A DNA stretch of 64,000 nucleotides from Ahaetulla prasina (taxonomy: Eukaryota; Chordata; Lepidosauria; Squamata; Colubridae). The stretch is from contig NC_080546.1 of the NCBI RefSeq assembly GCF_028640845.1, positions 68,105,205 through 68,169,204 of the forward strand, read 5' to 3'. Positions 30,971 to 41,913 of this stretch are shown piece by piece. The stretch's first letter is position 1. Each line of letters begins with the position of its first letter. The translations under genes were made by a program, and so were the position numbers. The notes below the pieces were generated by a model. The model saw only the letters and a list, made by a program, of their open reading frames with translations. It was not told the DNA's origin and did no database searches.

Positions 30971-32414
30971 GAGTACAGTGTGTCAGCCAGTTACGAATCC
31001 ATCTGGTGGTGATGCTATCTATCGTACTTTTTTCTAGCTTACGAAGCAGTAAGTTGTGGTCGTCTTTGTCGAATGCCTTGCTGAAGTCTAAGTCTATTAT
31101 GTCCACAGTATTTTGCTGGTCTACTAATTTAGGCACTGCTGAAATAAGATTGGCTTGGCATGATCTGTTTTTAACAAACCTGTGCTGACTGCTAATTATT
31201 ACTTTACTCGTTTCTAGATGTTAGCAGATCTGTTTTTTAATTATCTTTTCCAGTATCTTCCCAGGTATTGATATTAGGCTGATTGGTCTGTAGCTTCCTG
31301 GATCTGGTTTTTTTTTCCTTTTTTAAAGATGGGAGCCACATCAGCTCTTTTCCAGTCCTCTGGTAGTTCCCCAGTGCTCTAGGATTTTTGAAAGATGTGG
31401 TACAGTGGTTCTGAGATGACATCTGCCAGCTCCTTTAAAACTCTGGAATGTAATCTGTCAGGTCCCGGGGATTTCTATTCATCAAGATCAGACAGGTGTT
31501 CTTTTATCTTTTTTTTGTGTGCTTATTTTAACTTTTATTTCTAATCTGTCTTTTACAGTTTGTTTTTGGTAGGTTGTGCTATCATTTCTTTTTGCATGGA
31601 GACTTACGCAAATAATGAGTTAAGCAGCTCTGCTTTTTCTCTGCTGCCTGTTACTTCCTTGCCATCTTCTCTCCTTAGTGGACCTATTGTTTCCTTCATT
31701 TTTTTCTTGCTATTTATATGTTGGAAGAAACTTTTTTTTAATTATCTTTGACTTTTGGATTTGGAGAAAATAAAAGGAAAGAACCTGAGGAAAAGTATTT
31801 CTTATGTGGATTCAAAGTATTTTTCACAGTTTAAACAACTTGTTGATTTGTGGATTTGAGAGAGACATATGCTGGTGGGAAAGAAAGAACTGCAATTGCA
31901 ACATTTAGTGGAAGCTAGAAAATAAAGCACAGCAGTGACCTTGACTACTGGGAAAGATAACTGGGAGCCTGTGAGAATTTTTAAGGAGTATTTCTACATT
32001 GTTTGGTTCTGATTTTCAACAGCTCAGGAAGACAACAAATTCTCAACTGGGAGTGGATTGAATATAAATTTGAACTGGACAATAAAATTTGAAAACAAAA
32101 GAGAATATATGGATCTTAACCTTTAATTAAATGAGATATAATTTAAAAGTTTTAACAATTTGTTAAATTGACAAAATGGAGGCTTGGATATATGAGGAAT
32201 TAATGGAGATCTTTAAAAATATGTGTGAATCATTAAAAGGTAACAAAAAGTCAGAAATTTTGTTGGAATGCACAGAACAAGAAATAGGAGAGAAGGGGGC
32301 AAAAGACACCATAAATGAGGAGCATATATATAAAAAAGATGAAGTTAAGAGAATGGGATAATAGATGAAAATTATGAAGGAGTGGAATTTTGGAAAGACC
32401 AAGAGAAAACAGTT

Positions 32415-32426
32415 AAGAAGGGAAGA
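32415..32426. repeat. 12-bp TSD, left copy (full-length L1)
   Basis: aagaagggaaga, repeated at 38116-38127 after the L1 A tail. Confidence 0.8.
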
Positions 32427-33011
32427 AGGAATTCCGGTGGTGCCACTTTCCTCACTGGGCACCTAATCAAGGCGCTCCGTACTGAAATCTTGTAAAAGCC
32501 AGCGAAACAGCGAAAATCAGCTGTTCACCGGCTTCAACTTCTCTCCCTGGGAAAAAGGGAGAGGAAAGAGTGGCAGGAGAGGGGTAGATCATCCCAGGGG
32601 CTTGGCTTTGTAAAGCAGAGCCCCGGAGGGTTGAGCCCCACTGAACCCCGCCAAGCTCCGAACTTCAGCGCGCTCCTGCAGAAGCAGGAAAAGAAGAAAG
32701 TGTCCATCTCTGCCTAATTCATTTTCTTTGTGGATTTCTATATGCAGACGGAACAAGCGCGAGTGAACAATTATTGGATTGCAAGTATTTCTGACTTCCT
32801 GATTTCTACCCTTTAAAAAGTGAAATTTTTTTGCTTTAATTGACTGTTTAAAATGGTGTCTGAGAGGAAGAGAAAGTGAAGTGAAGTGGAAGTGGAAGCT
32901 GGCTGTGTAACTACAAAACGTTATTTGTGGATTGCAACGAATTGAGCTCTCCTATACTCAAAGGGGAAAAGAAAAGTTTTAAAGTTAAATTTTGTGACTT
33001 TAAAAACTGAA
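32427..33011 (+). promoter_or_regulatory. L1-3 5' UTR (internal promoter region)
   Basis: GC-richer leader of about 585 bases starting ttccggtggtgccac. It shares segments with the 5' part of the miniature L1 (15861-17316), for example the gaagcaggaaaagaagaaag and ggattgcaagtatttctgactt stretches. L1 5' UTRs carry internal promoters; no element beyond the ETS-like ttccgg at its start can be pointed to. Confidence 0.6.
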
Positions 33012-33828
33012 ATGGCTACTAAACCACCTAAGACTGCTGGCAGAAGGGGATCTGAAGTAGCTTTGGAAGATATGCTTAAAGAGCAAGGGAAAATGTTTGA
33101 AGAAAGGTTTAAGGAGATGATGGAAAATAATGATATAAGAGAAGAAATAAGAGAGAATAATCAAAAAATAAGAGAAGGTATTTTAATGGCTTTTCAAGGT
33201 TTGGCAAAAAGACTGGAGGGGTTGGAGGAGGAGGTGCAAGAAATTGCCCAGTCAAACCAGCAATTAGAAAATAAAATGGGAGGAATGCAAATAAAATTGG
33301 ACAAAAATGAAGATCAAGTGGTGGTGATGCAGTATAGGATGATGGAAGGAGCTCTGAGAATTAGGAGGAAAAAGGTGAAGATTTAAAAAAAAATTATCAG
33401 AAGCCTTGGTTGAATTTATTGAATTCAATCTACAAGAGGTTGCTTATCAAATTGATAAAAGATACAGAGTTAATTCCTGGATTGCTAGGCAGAAGAAACT
33501 TCTTAGAGATACTGTGGTTAACTTTGTGAAAAGAACAATGAGAAATAAGATCTTGCAAGTTGCATATCAGAAAAAGTTGAAAATAGGAGATCAGGAGTTG
33601 AAGGATTTGAAAGAGATTCCTCCCAAGATGCTAAGGGATAGGAAAGACTTTATATTTTTTACACAAGAACTTAAAAAGTACCTAATTCAATTTAGATGGG
33701 AAGTTTCAGCTGGTTTGACAGTGTACTATCAAGGAAGCAGATATCGTATTGATACAGTGCTTAAGGCTAAATATTTTCTTTCTACTGTGTTGAAAGTTGA
33801 AACAAAAGCAATAGAAAAAAGAATTTAA
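33012..33828 (+). pseudogene. L1-3 ORF1p, one frameshift
   Basis: ATG at 33012 (MATKPPKTAGRRGSEV). Coiled coil with NQQLENKMGGMQIKLDKNED, RRM start VMQYRMMEGALRIR, then a frameshift between 33375 and 33406. Resumes with YQIDKRYRVNSWIARQKKLL, EIPPKMLRDRKDFIFF and RWEVSAGLTVYYQGSR, ending at about 33828. A further in-frame likeness to the C-terminal extension lies downstream. Confidence 0.85.
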
Positions 33829-33872
33829 GACAGTCAAATGAGTGTCTTAAACAGTGATGTTATCATCTGACA

Positions 33873-34073
33873 GTGATGTTATCATCTGAGGAACAACCAC
33901 AAGAACAAAGAGTGACTAGGGGAGCCCTCAAGCGTAAAGAAAAGGAGCAACAAAGTCAAAGCAAAGGTCAGGATTCTACTACAGAAGCGGTGGGAGGAGG
34001 AAGGCCGAAGATACGGGAGGAGGATCTTCAGCTGATTGTTCAAAAGCTTCAGGAGGCCAGTCCTGGCAAATAA
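33873..34073 (+). pseudogene. L1-3 inter-ORF linker / ORF1 C-terminal extension
   Basis: 66-aa frame with EEQPQEQRVTRGALKRKEKE and TEAVGGGRPKIREEDLQLIV, matching the linker at 1022-1275 of L1-1 block by block. Charged and low complexity. It ends two codons before the ORF2 start region (LANKILT..NVNGLN). Confidence 0.55.
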
Positions 34074-34077
34074 AATT

Positions 34078-37000
34078 CTGACCTAGAATGTCAATGGTTT
34101 GAATTCAGCTCAGAAAAGAAGAAAAATATTTCATTATTTGAAACAATTTAAAAATGATGTGATTTGTTTACAAGAGACACATATTAAATTATCAGATCAA
34201 AAATACTTAATAAATACAAAATTAGGTAAACATTTTGTTGCTTCAGCTTTGGATAAGAAAAATGGCATAGTGGTATATTTGAGAAAAGATATACCAGCCA
34301 AGTTAATAGAGGCAGATATTCATGGAAAATATATTGCTATTGAACTTACATTAGAAACAAAAAAGACTCTTCTGCTGGGTATATATACACCTAACCAGCA
34401 ACAAGAAAAATACTACAGAATGTTGTATGATAAGTTGATTCTATGGGATTATAGATCGTATATTATATTAGGAGATTGGAATGGAGTAATTGATACATGA
34501 AAGGACAAGAGAATTTCTTCTAAAAAGATACCTGCACATGCAAAGCTCCCTAAATCTTTTTTTGAGATGATAGAAGATTTTGAGTTGAGACATGTATGGA
34601 GATTGCGGAACCTGGAGGAAAGAGACTATACTTTTTTCTCTGATAGGCATCAATCTTTTTCACGTATTGATTTTATATTAACTTCTAATGATTTGCTTTC
34701 TAGGGTAAAGAAAATTAAGATATTTTCAAGATTTTTATCTGATCATAGCCCAGTTTGGATGGAATTGCAGTATGAAAAAGAAGGCAGAAGAACATGGAGA
34801 TTAAATGAAAATTTGTTTAGATATCAGGATAATGTAAATCAATGTAAAAAGCAGATGAAAGAATTTTTTGATTATAATTTGAATAAGGGAATATCAATAG
34901 AAATGTTTGGGATGCCAGCAAAGCTATTATGAGAGGTATATTAATATATAAGAATAATAGACAGAGAAATAAGCAACAAAGACAGCGTAGGTATCTAGAA
35001 GAGGAAATTTATAAGAAATAACAATTATTAATACATAATCCGCATGATCAAAAACTTAAAGATGCAATAAAGTTATTACAGAGTCAATTTAATATGATAA
35101 TGGCTGACCAGGTGGCAACAAATATATAATATGCCAAACATAATACCTTTTGTAATGCAAATAGACCTGGTAGGTGGTTAGCATACATTTTAAGGAAAAA
35201 ACAAAAACAATGCATTATAGAAAAAATAGAATATAAAGGTAAAGAGAGATATCAACAGGATAAAATTAAAAAAGCTTTCTTAGAATATTATACAAATTTA
35301 TACGCTAAAGATAATATATTGAATATGGATGTTGATAATTATTTGAAAGATTATAAGGTTAAAAGCTTAACTTTAGAACAAAGGGAAGAATTGAATTGGC
35401 CTATAACTTCTGAAGAAATTATTTTGGTAATTAAACAATTAAAAATGGGGAAAACTCCTGGTACGGATGGGCTTACAGTTAGTTATTATAGGAATTTACA
35501 GGATGAGATGTTAGGTCCACTTAAGGAATTATTTAATCAGATACAATTAGGAGGGGGAATTCCCCCTTCATGGAGAACTTCTTTTATTTCATTGATACCA
35601 AAAGAGGAACAGGATTGTTCTAAACCTGGGAATTATAGGCCAATTTCACTTTTAAATAATGATTATAAGATTTTTGTTACAATAATAACAAATAGATTAA
35701 TGTTAGTTTTACAACGAAGAATTCATACTGATCAATCTGGATTTCTAAAAGGGAGACAGATGAGGAATAATGTTAGACATATTATAAATTTATTGGAATA
35801 TTTAGAAAAGAAAATTTTTATCCCAGCAGCATTTATCTTTTTGGATGCAGAGAAAGCTTTTGATCGATTGCATTGGGATTTTTTATTTAAATTAATAGAT
35901 AAAATGCAATTTGGAGATGGTTTTTTAAGAATAATTAGAGTGATTTATGGAGAGCAAACATCCCAGATAATAATTAATGGCAATTTAACAGAAGCTTTTA
36001 AGATTGCGAAAGGAACAAGACAGGGATGTCCTTTATCACTACTATTGTTTATTTTAACTCTGGAGCCATTATTGGATAAAATACGAGAATCAAAGGAGAC
36101 AGAGGGAATTAAAGTTAGACAACATGAATATAAACTCAGAGCTTTTGCAGATGACTTGAATTTAACAAATCCTATCAATTAAAGTGTATCTCTGTTGGAA
36201 ATAATTGATCGATATGGAAAGGTTTCAGGGTTTAAGGTAAATCAGAATAAAACAAAAGTGATAATAAAAAATATGACTAGACAACAGAAAGAAAAATTAG
36301 AGGAAATAACAGGATTTGAAATTGTAAAAAAGGTTAAATATTTAGGGGTTTATATTACACCATCAAATGTGAAATTGTACAAGAATAATTATGAGGTGTT
36401 ATGGCAAAAAGTTCAGAAGGAGTTGATTGTTTGGAAAAAAATTGCAATTATCGCTGCTGGGGAGAATAGCCGCTATCAAAATGAATGTTTTATCTAGATT
36501 TTTATTCCTCTTTCAGATGGTACCAATAATTAAGAAAGATAAAAATTTGGAGGAATGGTAGACTGGAATTAATAAATTTATATGGGAAGGTAAAAAAGTG
36601 AGGGTTAAAATGAAAATAATTCAAGATTCACGGGAAAGGGGAGGCTTAAAAAAGCCCAATTTTAAATTATACTATGAAGCAGCTGCTCTCTCTGCAATAA
36701 GTGATTGGTTTAATCTAACAGAGGAAAGAATCCTGAATATAGAAGGTTATGATTTACTATAAGGATGGCATGCATATTTAATTTATGATAAAAAAAAAAT
36801 TATGATAAAAAAAGTGGATAAGGCTTTTAAAAATCATTTAACTTATGATAAAAAAAGTGGATAAGGCTTTTAAAAATCAACTGCTCTCTTGCGTGTCTGG
36901 AAAAAATACTCTTATAAACTAATTATAAGGTTCCTATGTGGGCAAGTCCTAGACATACAATAGACAATATAAATATAGAACAGAATCAGGAAATGATTAC

Positions 37001-37788
37001 ATATAAAGAACTTTTGTATACTGAAAGAGGTAATTTGCAATTAAAATCTCTGCACATATTAAAAGAAGAAGGGAAAAAGTATACTTAGTTTCAATATGGG
37101 CAATTACGTGCTAGATGGAAGGAAGATCAGAAAATTGGTATAGTGCAGAATGAGGAAAATTTGGTAAAGCAAATTAGAAATCAGTCTCAGGAGCATATAA
37201 AGAGATTGTATAATGTGTTACTTGAAATAGATTCTGAAAGGGATTTGGTAAAGGACTGTATGATAAAGTGGGCACAAAATTTTCAGGAGCCAATATTATT
37301 GGAAACTTGGGGAAAAATTTGGGTTAGAAATGTTAAATTTACGCAGGCAAAGAATTTAAGGGAAAATTTTTATAAAATGTTTTATAGATTGGCATTTAGA
37401 TCCTAAGAAATTATCATGTATGTATCCAGATATGCAAGCAAAATGTTGGAGATGTAATTGTGATGATGCTACATATTTTCATATGTGGTGGACTTGCAAG
37501 AATATTAAGGCTTTTTGGATAAGAATTTGGTGGATTTTACAAAATGTTTTGAAAAAGAAGATAAAGTTCCTGCCGCAATTTTTTTTATTGGGAATTATCA
37601 CAGACTGTATAGTAATTGAGACTAAATTGATTTTAAACCTAATAACAGCGGCAAGATTACTGATAGGACAGTATTGGAAGAAAAAAGAATTACCTACAAT
37701 AGAAAAATGGATATTGAAAGTTGCCAATTTGGCTGAGATGGCAAAAATCTCAGCCTTTTTGAAAGACAATAGCAAGAAAGATACTTAA
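34078..37788 (+). pseudogene. L1-3 ORF2p: APE endonuclease, reverse transcriptase, cysteine motif
   Basis: Endonuclease: NVNGLNSAQKRRKIF, VICLQETHIK (catalytic Glu), YIILGDWNGVID, then SFSRIDFILTSN and FLSDHSPVWMEL (catalytic SDH). RT (open from 35319 to 36182): KMGKTPGTDGLTVSYY, NYRPISLLNNDYKIF, FIFLDAEKAFDRLHWDFL (motif A), GTRQGCPLSLLLF, AFADDLNL (motif C), VNQNKTKVI and VKYLGVYIT. C terminus: CWRCNCDDATYFHMWWTC (zinc-knuckle-like). Stops at about 34084 (TAG for the Trp of TWN), 34498, 34930, 35020, 35127 and 36181, plus a duplication at 36802-36879, inactivate it. With frames restored it would be about 1,230 codons, normal for L1. Confidence 0.9.
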
Positions 37789-38115
37789 ATGAATGGAAAA
37801 AATGGATTGACTATATTCAAAACAGATATCAGACGAAGAGATATCAGACTGCCTTTGAATGATTAGGATGTATTATTTCTGATTGCATTGGGGGAGGTTA
37901 GATTTGATCAGAAATGTAGGAGTATAACTGAGTTAGGAGGGAAAATATTTAGCATATGTTTGTTTTATTTTTAACTATACCTTGTGTTTGTTCCCGGAAG
38001 CCGGGGGGAGTGGGGAGGTTTTTGAAGGGAGGGGAGGGAGGTAGAGGGGAGGGAGGTAGAGGGGGGAGGGGGAAAGGGAGGAGGATTTTTTTGTAAAAAC
38101 TTTTTCAATAAAAAA

Positions 38116-38127
38116 AAGAAGGGAAGA
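38116..38127. repeat. 12-bp TSD, right copy (full-length L1)
   Basis: Second copy of aagaagggaaga following the L1 A tail; overlaps the tail by two bases. Confidence 0.8.
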
Positions 38128-38530
38128 TTACTAGAAAGGGGGAAAGAAAATAAGGCATATATTAGTAGTTTAAAGGGATTTGTATTAATAGTATTAACTG
38201 TGAATGGTCACTTACGTTAAAGGGTTTTTATGCAAGATTTGAATAAGTTGATGTATATTGCCTGTAATAAAATAGAATAGCAGATGTAACATAAAATAGT
38301 AATTTGATTTAATTTTGAAGACAATTTGAACTAAAAGACAAAATTGAAATGTAATATATTTAGTAATGGAGAAATAAGATAATGAATTGATGTCATTGTA
38401 AGAGATTAGGAACTAAGGGCAGATAGTGATGCTGTTTATGTATTAAGAAGAAATTAAAATAAGATAAAGAAGGATGGCTAAAATTGGAAATAGAGATAAG
38501 CTGAAATAATAAGAAATGATTAATTTGTGC

Positions 38531-39264
38531 GTTATGCACAGTCACTCATGCCCTCGTCACTTCCCGCCTGGATTACTGCAATGCTCTCTACATGGGGCTC
38601 CCCTTGAAGAGCACCCAGAGGCTCCAACTGGTACAGAATGCGGCCGCGCAGGTGATTGAGGGAGCTCCTCGTAGCTCCCATGTAACACCTCTCCTGCGCA
38701 GGCTGCATTGGTTGCTGGTGGTCTTCCGGGTGCGCTTCAAGGTGTTGGTTATCACCTTTAAAGCGCTCCATGGCATCGGACCGGGATATTTACAGGACCA
38801 CCTGCTGCCGTCAGTTACCTCCCATCGTCCGGTGCGTCCAGTGCGCTCTCACAGGGAGGGCCTCCTTGGGTGCCGTCGGCCAACCAATGCCGGCTGGCGA
38901 CCCCCAGGGGAAGAGCATTCTCTGTGGAGGCCCCGGCTCTGTAGAACGAGCTGCCGGTGGGACTCCGTCTTCTCCCTGATCTTCGGACCTTTAAACGCGA
39001 GCTCAAGACTTTCTTTTTTCACCAAGCGGAGCTGGCCTGATTGATTTATTTTAATATTTGGGGGTTTTAGTGGGCTTCTTAACAGGGGTTTTTATCTTTT
39101 GTAATTTTTTATGTAATATTTTTAAGTAGACAGTGGTTTAATTAGATTTTTAATCTTGTTACGGTATTTTAAATTGTTTTTGGATTATTGTCGTTTTATT
39201 TGCTGTACACCACCCTGAGTCTTCAGAGAAGGGCGGTATAAAAATATGAATAAATAAATAAATA
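38531..39264 (+). mobile_element. LINE family C, 3' fragment (C-3)
   Basis: 5'-truncated copy encoding only the RT C-terminal part (VTHALVTSRLDYCNALYMGLP-like, VQNAAAQVIEGAPRSS, ALHGIGPGYLQDHLL; open frame 38592-39044) and a 3' UTR ending ccaccctgagtcttcagagaagggcggtat and (AAAT)n. The 3' UTR resembles C-1 more than C-2 (gaagggcggtataaaa), so at least two subfamilies are present. Confidence 0.85.
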
Positions 39265-39502
39265 AAGGTTTATATAAGAGATGAATATGGAGAAAATGGG
39301 AAGATTGGAATAGACTATAAAAATTATTATATTTGAGATGTATAAGATGTGACCTGGACAACACTCTGTTCATAAAATATGTATGTGAAAGAAAAAAATT
39401 CTAATAAAACTTATTTCCAAAAAAAATGGGAGAAAAAACTAAAAAGATAGGAAATAGATTCTATCTATGATTGGATAAAATATTATTAGGATGAATTCCA
39501 GC

Positions 39503-39503
<1 letters not shown>

Positions 39504-39586
<83 letters not shown>

Positions 39587-39599
39587 GATTGATTGATTG
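39504..39599. repeat. (GATA)n microsatellite, about 21 units, then (GATT)n
   Basis: Uninterrupted GATA units from 39504 to about 39587, then gattgattgatt leading into the ttgtcaca end of LINE B-2, so it is that element's expanded tail. GATA repeats are the core of the Bkm satellite described from snakes. Confidence 0.95.
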
Positions 39600-39765
39600 A
39601 TTTTGTCACAATAATATATATAAGCGTCACGTAAAAAGATTATATAGTGTATAAACATATATATGAGATAATATAAGGAAGTATAAGCATATATATATAA
39701 GAAAAAAAAACAAGCAAACAATAGGACAGGAACGGTAGGCACGTTTGTGCTCTTATGCACGCCCC

Positions 39766-40712
39766 TTATAGTCCTTTTAGGAATGGGGTGAGGTCAATAG
39801 TAGAAAGTTTTTGGTTAAAGCTTTTGTGATTATGGGAAGAAACCACACAGTCAGGTAATGTGTTCCAAACACTGATAACTCTGTTACAGAAGTCATATTT
39901 TCTGCAATCTAGATTAAAGCGGTTAACATTAAGTTTGAATCTATTAGTTGCTCTTGTATTATTGCAATTGAAGTTGAAGTAGTCTTTAACAGGAAGGACA
40001 TTACAATAGATGATTCTATGAGTTAAACTTAGGTCTTGTCGAAGGCGATGGAGTTCTAAATTTTCTAAGCCTAGGATTTCAAGTCTGGTGGGATAAGGTA
40101 TTTTGTTGTTTTCAGAGGAGTGGAGAACTCTTCTTGTAAAATATTTCTGGACACGTTCAATTGTATTGATGTCAGAAATGTGGTGTGGGTTCCAGACAGG
40201 CGAGCTGTATTCAAGAATTGGCCTAGCAAATGTTTTATATGCTCTGGTTAGTAATCTAGTGTTTTTGGAAAAGAAGCTACGCAAGATTAGGTTTACAACT
40301 CTTAGAGCCTTTTTTGCTATGTAGTAGCAGTGGGCTTTGGCACTTAGGTCATTTGATATGAAAACTCCAAGGTGTTTGACAGGGTGAGAGTCATCTGTAA
40401 GGTAATGTCCATCAAGCATGTACTTAGTGTTTGGGTTCTTTTTTCCAATATATAAGACTGAGCATTTTTTGGTTGAGATTTGGAGTTGCCAAGTTTTAGA
40501 CCAAGCAGTTAGATGATCAAGGTCTTTTTGAATGGTAGATGTATTGTTGGTGATGTTAAATAGTTTGACATCGTCAGCAAAGAGAAAACAATTACTTGAG
40601 ATATGGTCACAAAGATCATTTATGTATAGTATGAAGAGTGTTAGTCCAAGAATGCTATCTTGAGGAATGCCACTCTTGACAGGAACAGGATTTGATACAG
40701 CATTGCCAATTT
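39766..40712 (-). pseudogene. LINE B-2 reverse transcriptase, C-terminal part
   Basis: Largest frame (40419-39766) has the DGHYLTDDSHPVKHLGVF, ALRVVNLILRSFFSKN, FARPILEYSSPVWNPHHISD, PTRLEILGLENLELHRLRQD and FNQKLSTIDLTPFLKGL blocks, ending at a natural stop. Upstream, in another frame, lie FADDVKLFN and the PVKSG.PQ motif, so motif C is included. B-3 shows the same tail. Confidence 0.85.
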
Positions 40713-41086
40713 AGGATTAAATTATATAAATTAGCATTGCCAATTTAGGAAAAACCCTTCCATACTTCCACCTCTCACAATACTTGACAACACAGTATCA
40801 ACAGTAGAAACCTTCAAATTTCTGGGTTCTATCATATCGCAAGATCTCAAATGGACAGCTAACATCAAAAACATCATTAAAAAAGAACAACAAAGAATGT
40901 TCTTTCAGCGCCAACTCAGTAAGCTCAAACTGCCCAAGGAGCTGCTGATCCAATTCTACAGAGGAATTATTGAGTCTGTCATTTGCACCTCTATAACTGT
41001 CTGGTTCGGTTCTGCAACCCAACAAGAAAAACACAGACTTCAGAGGATAATTAGAACTGCAGAAAAAATAATTGCTACCAACCTTC

Positions 41087-41354
41087 CGCCGCGAGCTTAA
41101 AACACATTTATTCGTTTGCGCAGGACTGGACTAGGTTTTTTAAATGTAGATTTTAAATGGGTTTTATTATATATACTGTTTTTTTAATTATTGGGCTATA
41201 TTTAATTAGTTTTTTAATGGTTATTTTATTTTGTATTTATATGTATTTTATTTGCCTGTGAACCGCCCTGAGTCCCTAGGGAGATAGGGCGGTATACAAA
41301 TTTGAATGAATGAATGAATGAATGAATGAATGAATGAATGAATGAATGAATGAA

Positions 41355-41417
<63 letters not shown>
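41087..41417 (+). mobile_element. LINE family C, 3' end only (C-4)
   Basis: Only the last coding residues (ccgccgcgagcttaaaacaca, compare 25562 in C-2), the 3' UTR with accgccctgagtccctagggag, then (GAAT)n turning into (AAAT)n. LINE A-5 sense continues on both sides (IIATNLP then PSIEDLY), with aacct flanking as a possible 5-bp TSD. Confidence 0.85.
41304..41417 (+). repeat. (GAAT)n-(AAAT)n compound microsatellite
   Basis: Thirteen or so GAAT units followed by about sixteen AAAT units, forming the 3' tail of LINE C-4. The switch from one unit to the other is a single clean transition. Confidence 0.9.
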
Positions 41418-41913
41418 ACCTGCCTTCCATTGAGGACCTGTATACTGCACGAATCAAGAAGAGGGCCGTGAAAATATTTGCAGATCCCTCGCATCCTGGA
41501 CATAAACTGTTTCAACTCCTACCCTCAAAACGACGCTATAGAGCACTGCACACCAGAATAACTAGACACAAGAACAGTTTTTTCACGAAGACCATCACTC
41601 TGCTAAACAAATAATTCCATCAACACTGTCAGACTATTTACTGAATCTGCACTACTATTAATCGTTTCATAGTTCCCATCATCAATCTCTTTCCACTTAT
41701 GCCTGAATGACTATAACTTGTTGCTGGCAATCCTTATGATTTATATTGATATATTGACCATCAATTGTGTTGTAAATGTTGTACCTTGATGAACGTATCT
41801 TTTCTTTTATGTACACTGAGAGCATATGCACCAAGACAAATTCCTTGTGTGTCCAATCACACTTGGCCAATAAAATTCTATTGCTATTGCTATTGCTATT
41901 GCTATTGCTATTG

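Larger units (their letters stand above)
28498..31735 (-). mobile_element. CR1 LINE fragment, split
   Basis: Minus-strand CR1 in two parts, 28498-28526 and 30971-31735, around a nested HAL1-like element. Fragments of the CR1 RT read in order: N-terminal NRSTKERRWQGSN-like text, DWKRADVAPIFKK, GSYRPISLISIPGKILEKII-like, LDFSKAFDK (motif A), RKLEK then SITTRWIRNWL, and VVLNGSTSK beyond the insertion. Frames are broken by several indels. These blocks differ from LINE families A, B and C and are closer to the classical avian/reptile CR1 as I recall it. Confidence 0.75.
32427..38115 (+). mobile_element. Full-length L1 LINE (L1-3)
   Basis: 5.7 kb with both ends defined by a 12-bp TSD: 5' UTR beginning aggaattccggtggtgcc, ORF1, inter-ORF linker, ORF2 with endonuclease, RT and C-terminal cysteine motif, and a G-rich 3' UTR (37983-38085) ending ttttcaataaaaaaa. 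All domains are legible, but both ORFs contain stops or frameshifts, so it is dead. It provides the template against which L1-1 and the miniature L1s can be seen to be deleted. Confidence 0.9.
31736..39424 (+). mobile_element. AT-rich retroposon of uncertain type, split into three pieces
   Basis: Pieces 31736-32426, 38128-38530 and 39265-39424 share base composition and orientation and end in aataaaacttatttcc plus an A run (39412-39424), so I read them as one older retroposon interrupted by the full-length L1 and by LINE C-3. The only frame of note (32176-32361, 61 aa, acidic/Lys-rich MEAWIYEELMEIFKN) has no recognised domain. Its 3' end shows a weak likeness to that of the ORF-less retroposon at 55609-57345. 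The grouping is an inference. Confidence 0.4.
40733..41905 (+). mobile_element. LINE family A, 5'-truncated (A-5), interrupted
   Basis: Starts at the RT block [17 protein letters not shown] (tttaggaaaaaccc) and runs to the 3' UTR, ending in about six units of the hexamer TATTGC in place of the usual ATTCT. Split at 41087-41417 by LINE C-4. It inserted into LINE B-2, whose minus-strand coding sense resumes at 41914 (accacttgtt). A small duplication, gcattgccaattta, spans the left junction. Confidence 0.85.

Noticed and set aside
32176..32361. Novel small gene (61 aa)
   Set aside because: Lies in an AT-rich retroposon, no homologous frame seen elsewhere in the window, length expected by chance.
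39439..39760. SIYLSIYL-type repeat ORFs
   Set aside because: Translation of the GATA tract.
41226..41515. Ile/Phe/Leu repeat proteins (YLFIYLFIYL-type)
   Set aside because: Translation of the (GAAT)n/(AAAT)n microsatellite in reverse; not a gene.
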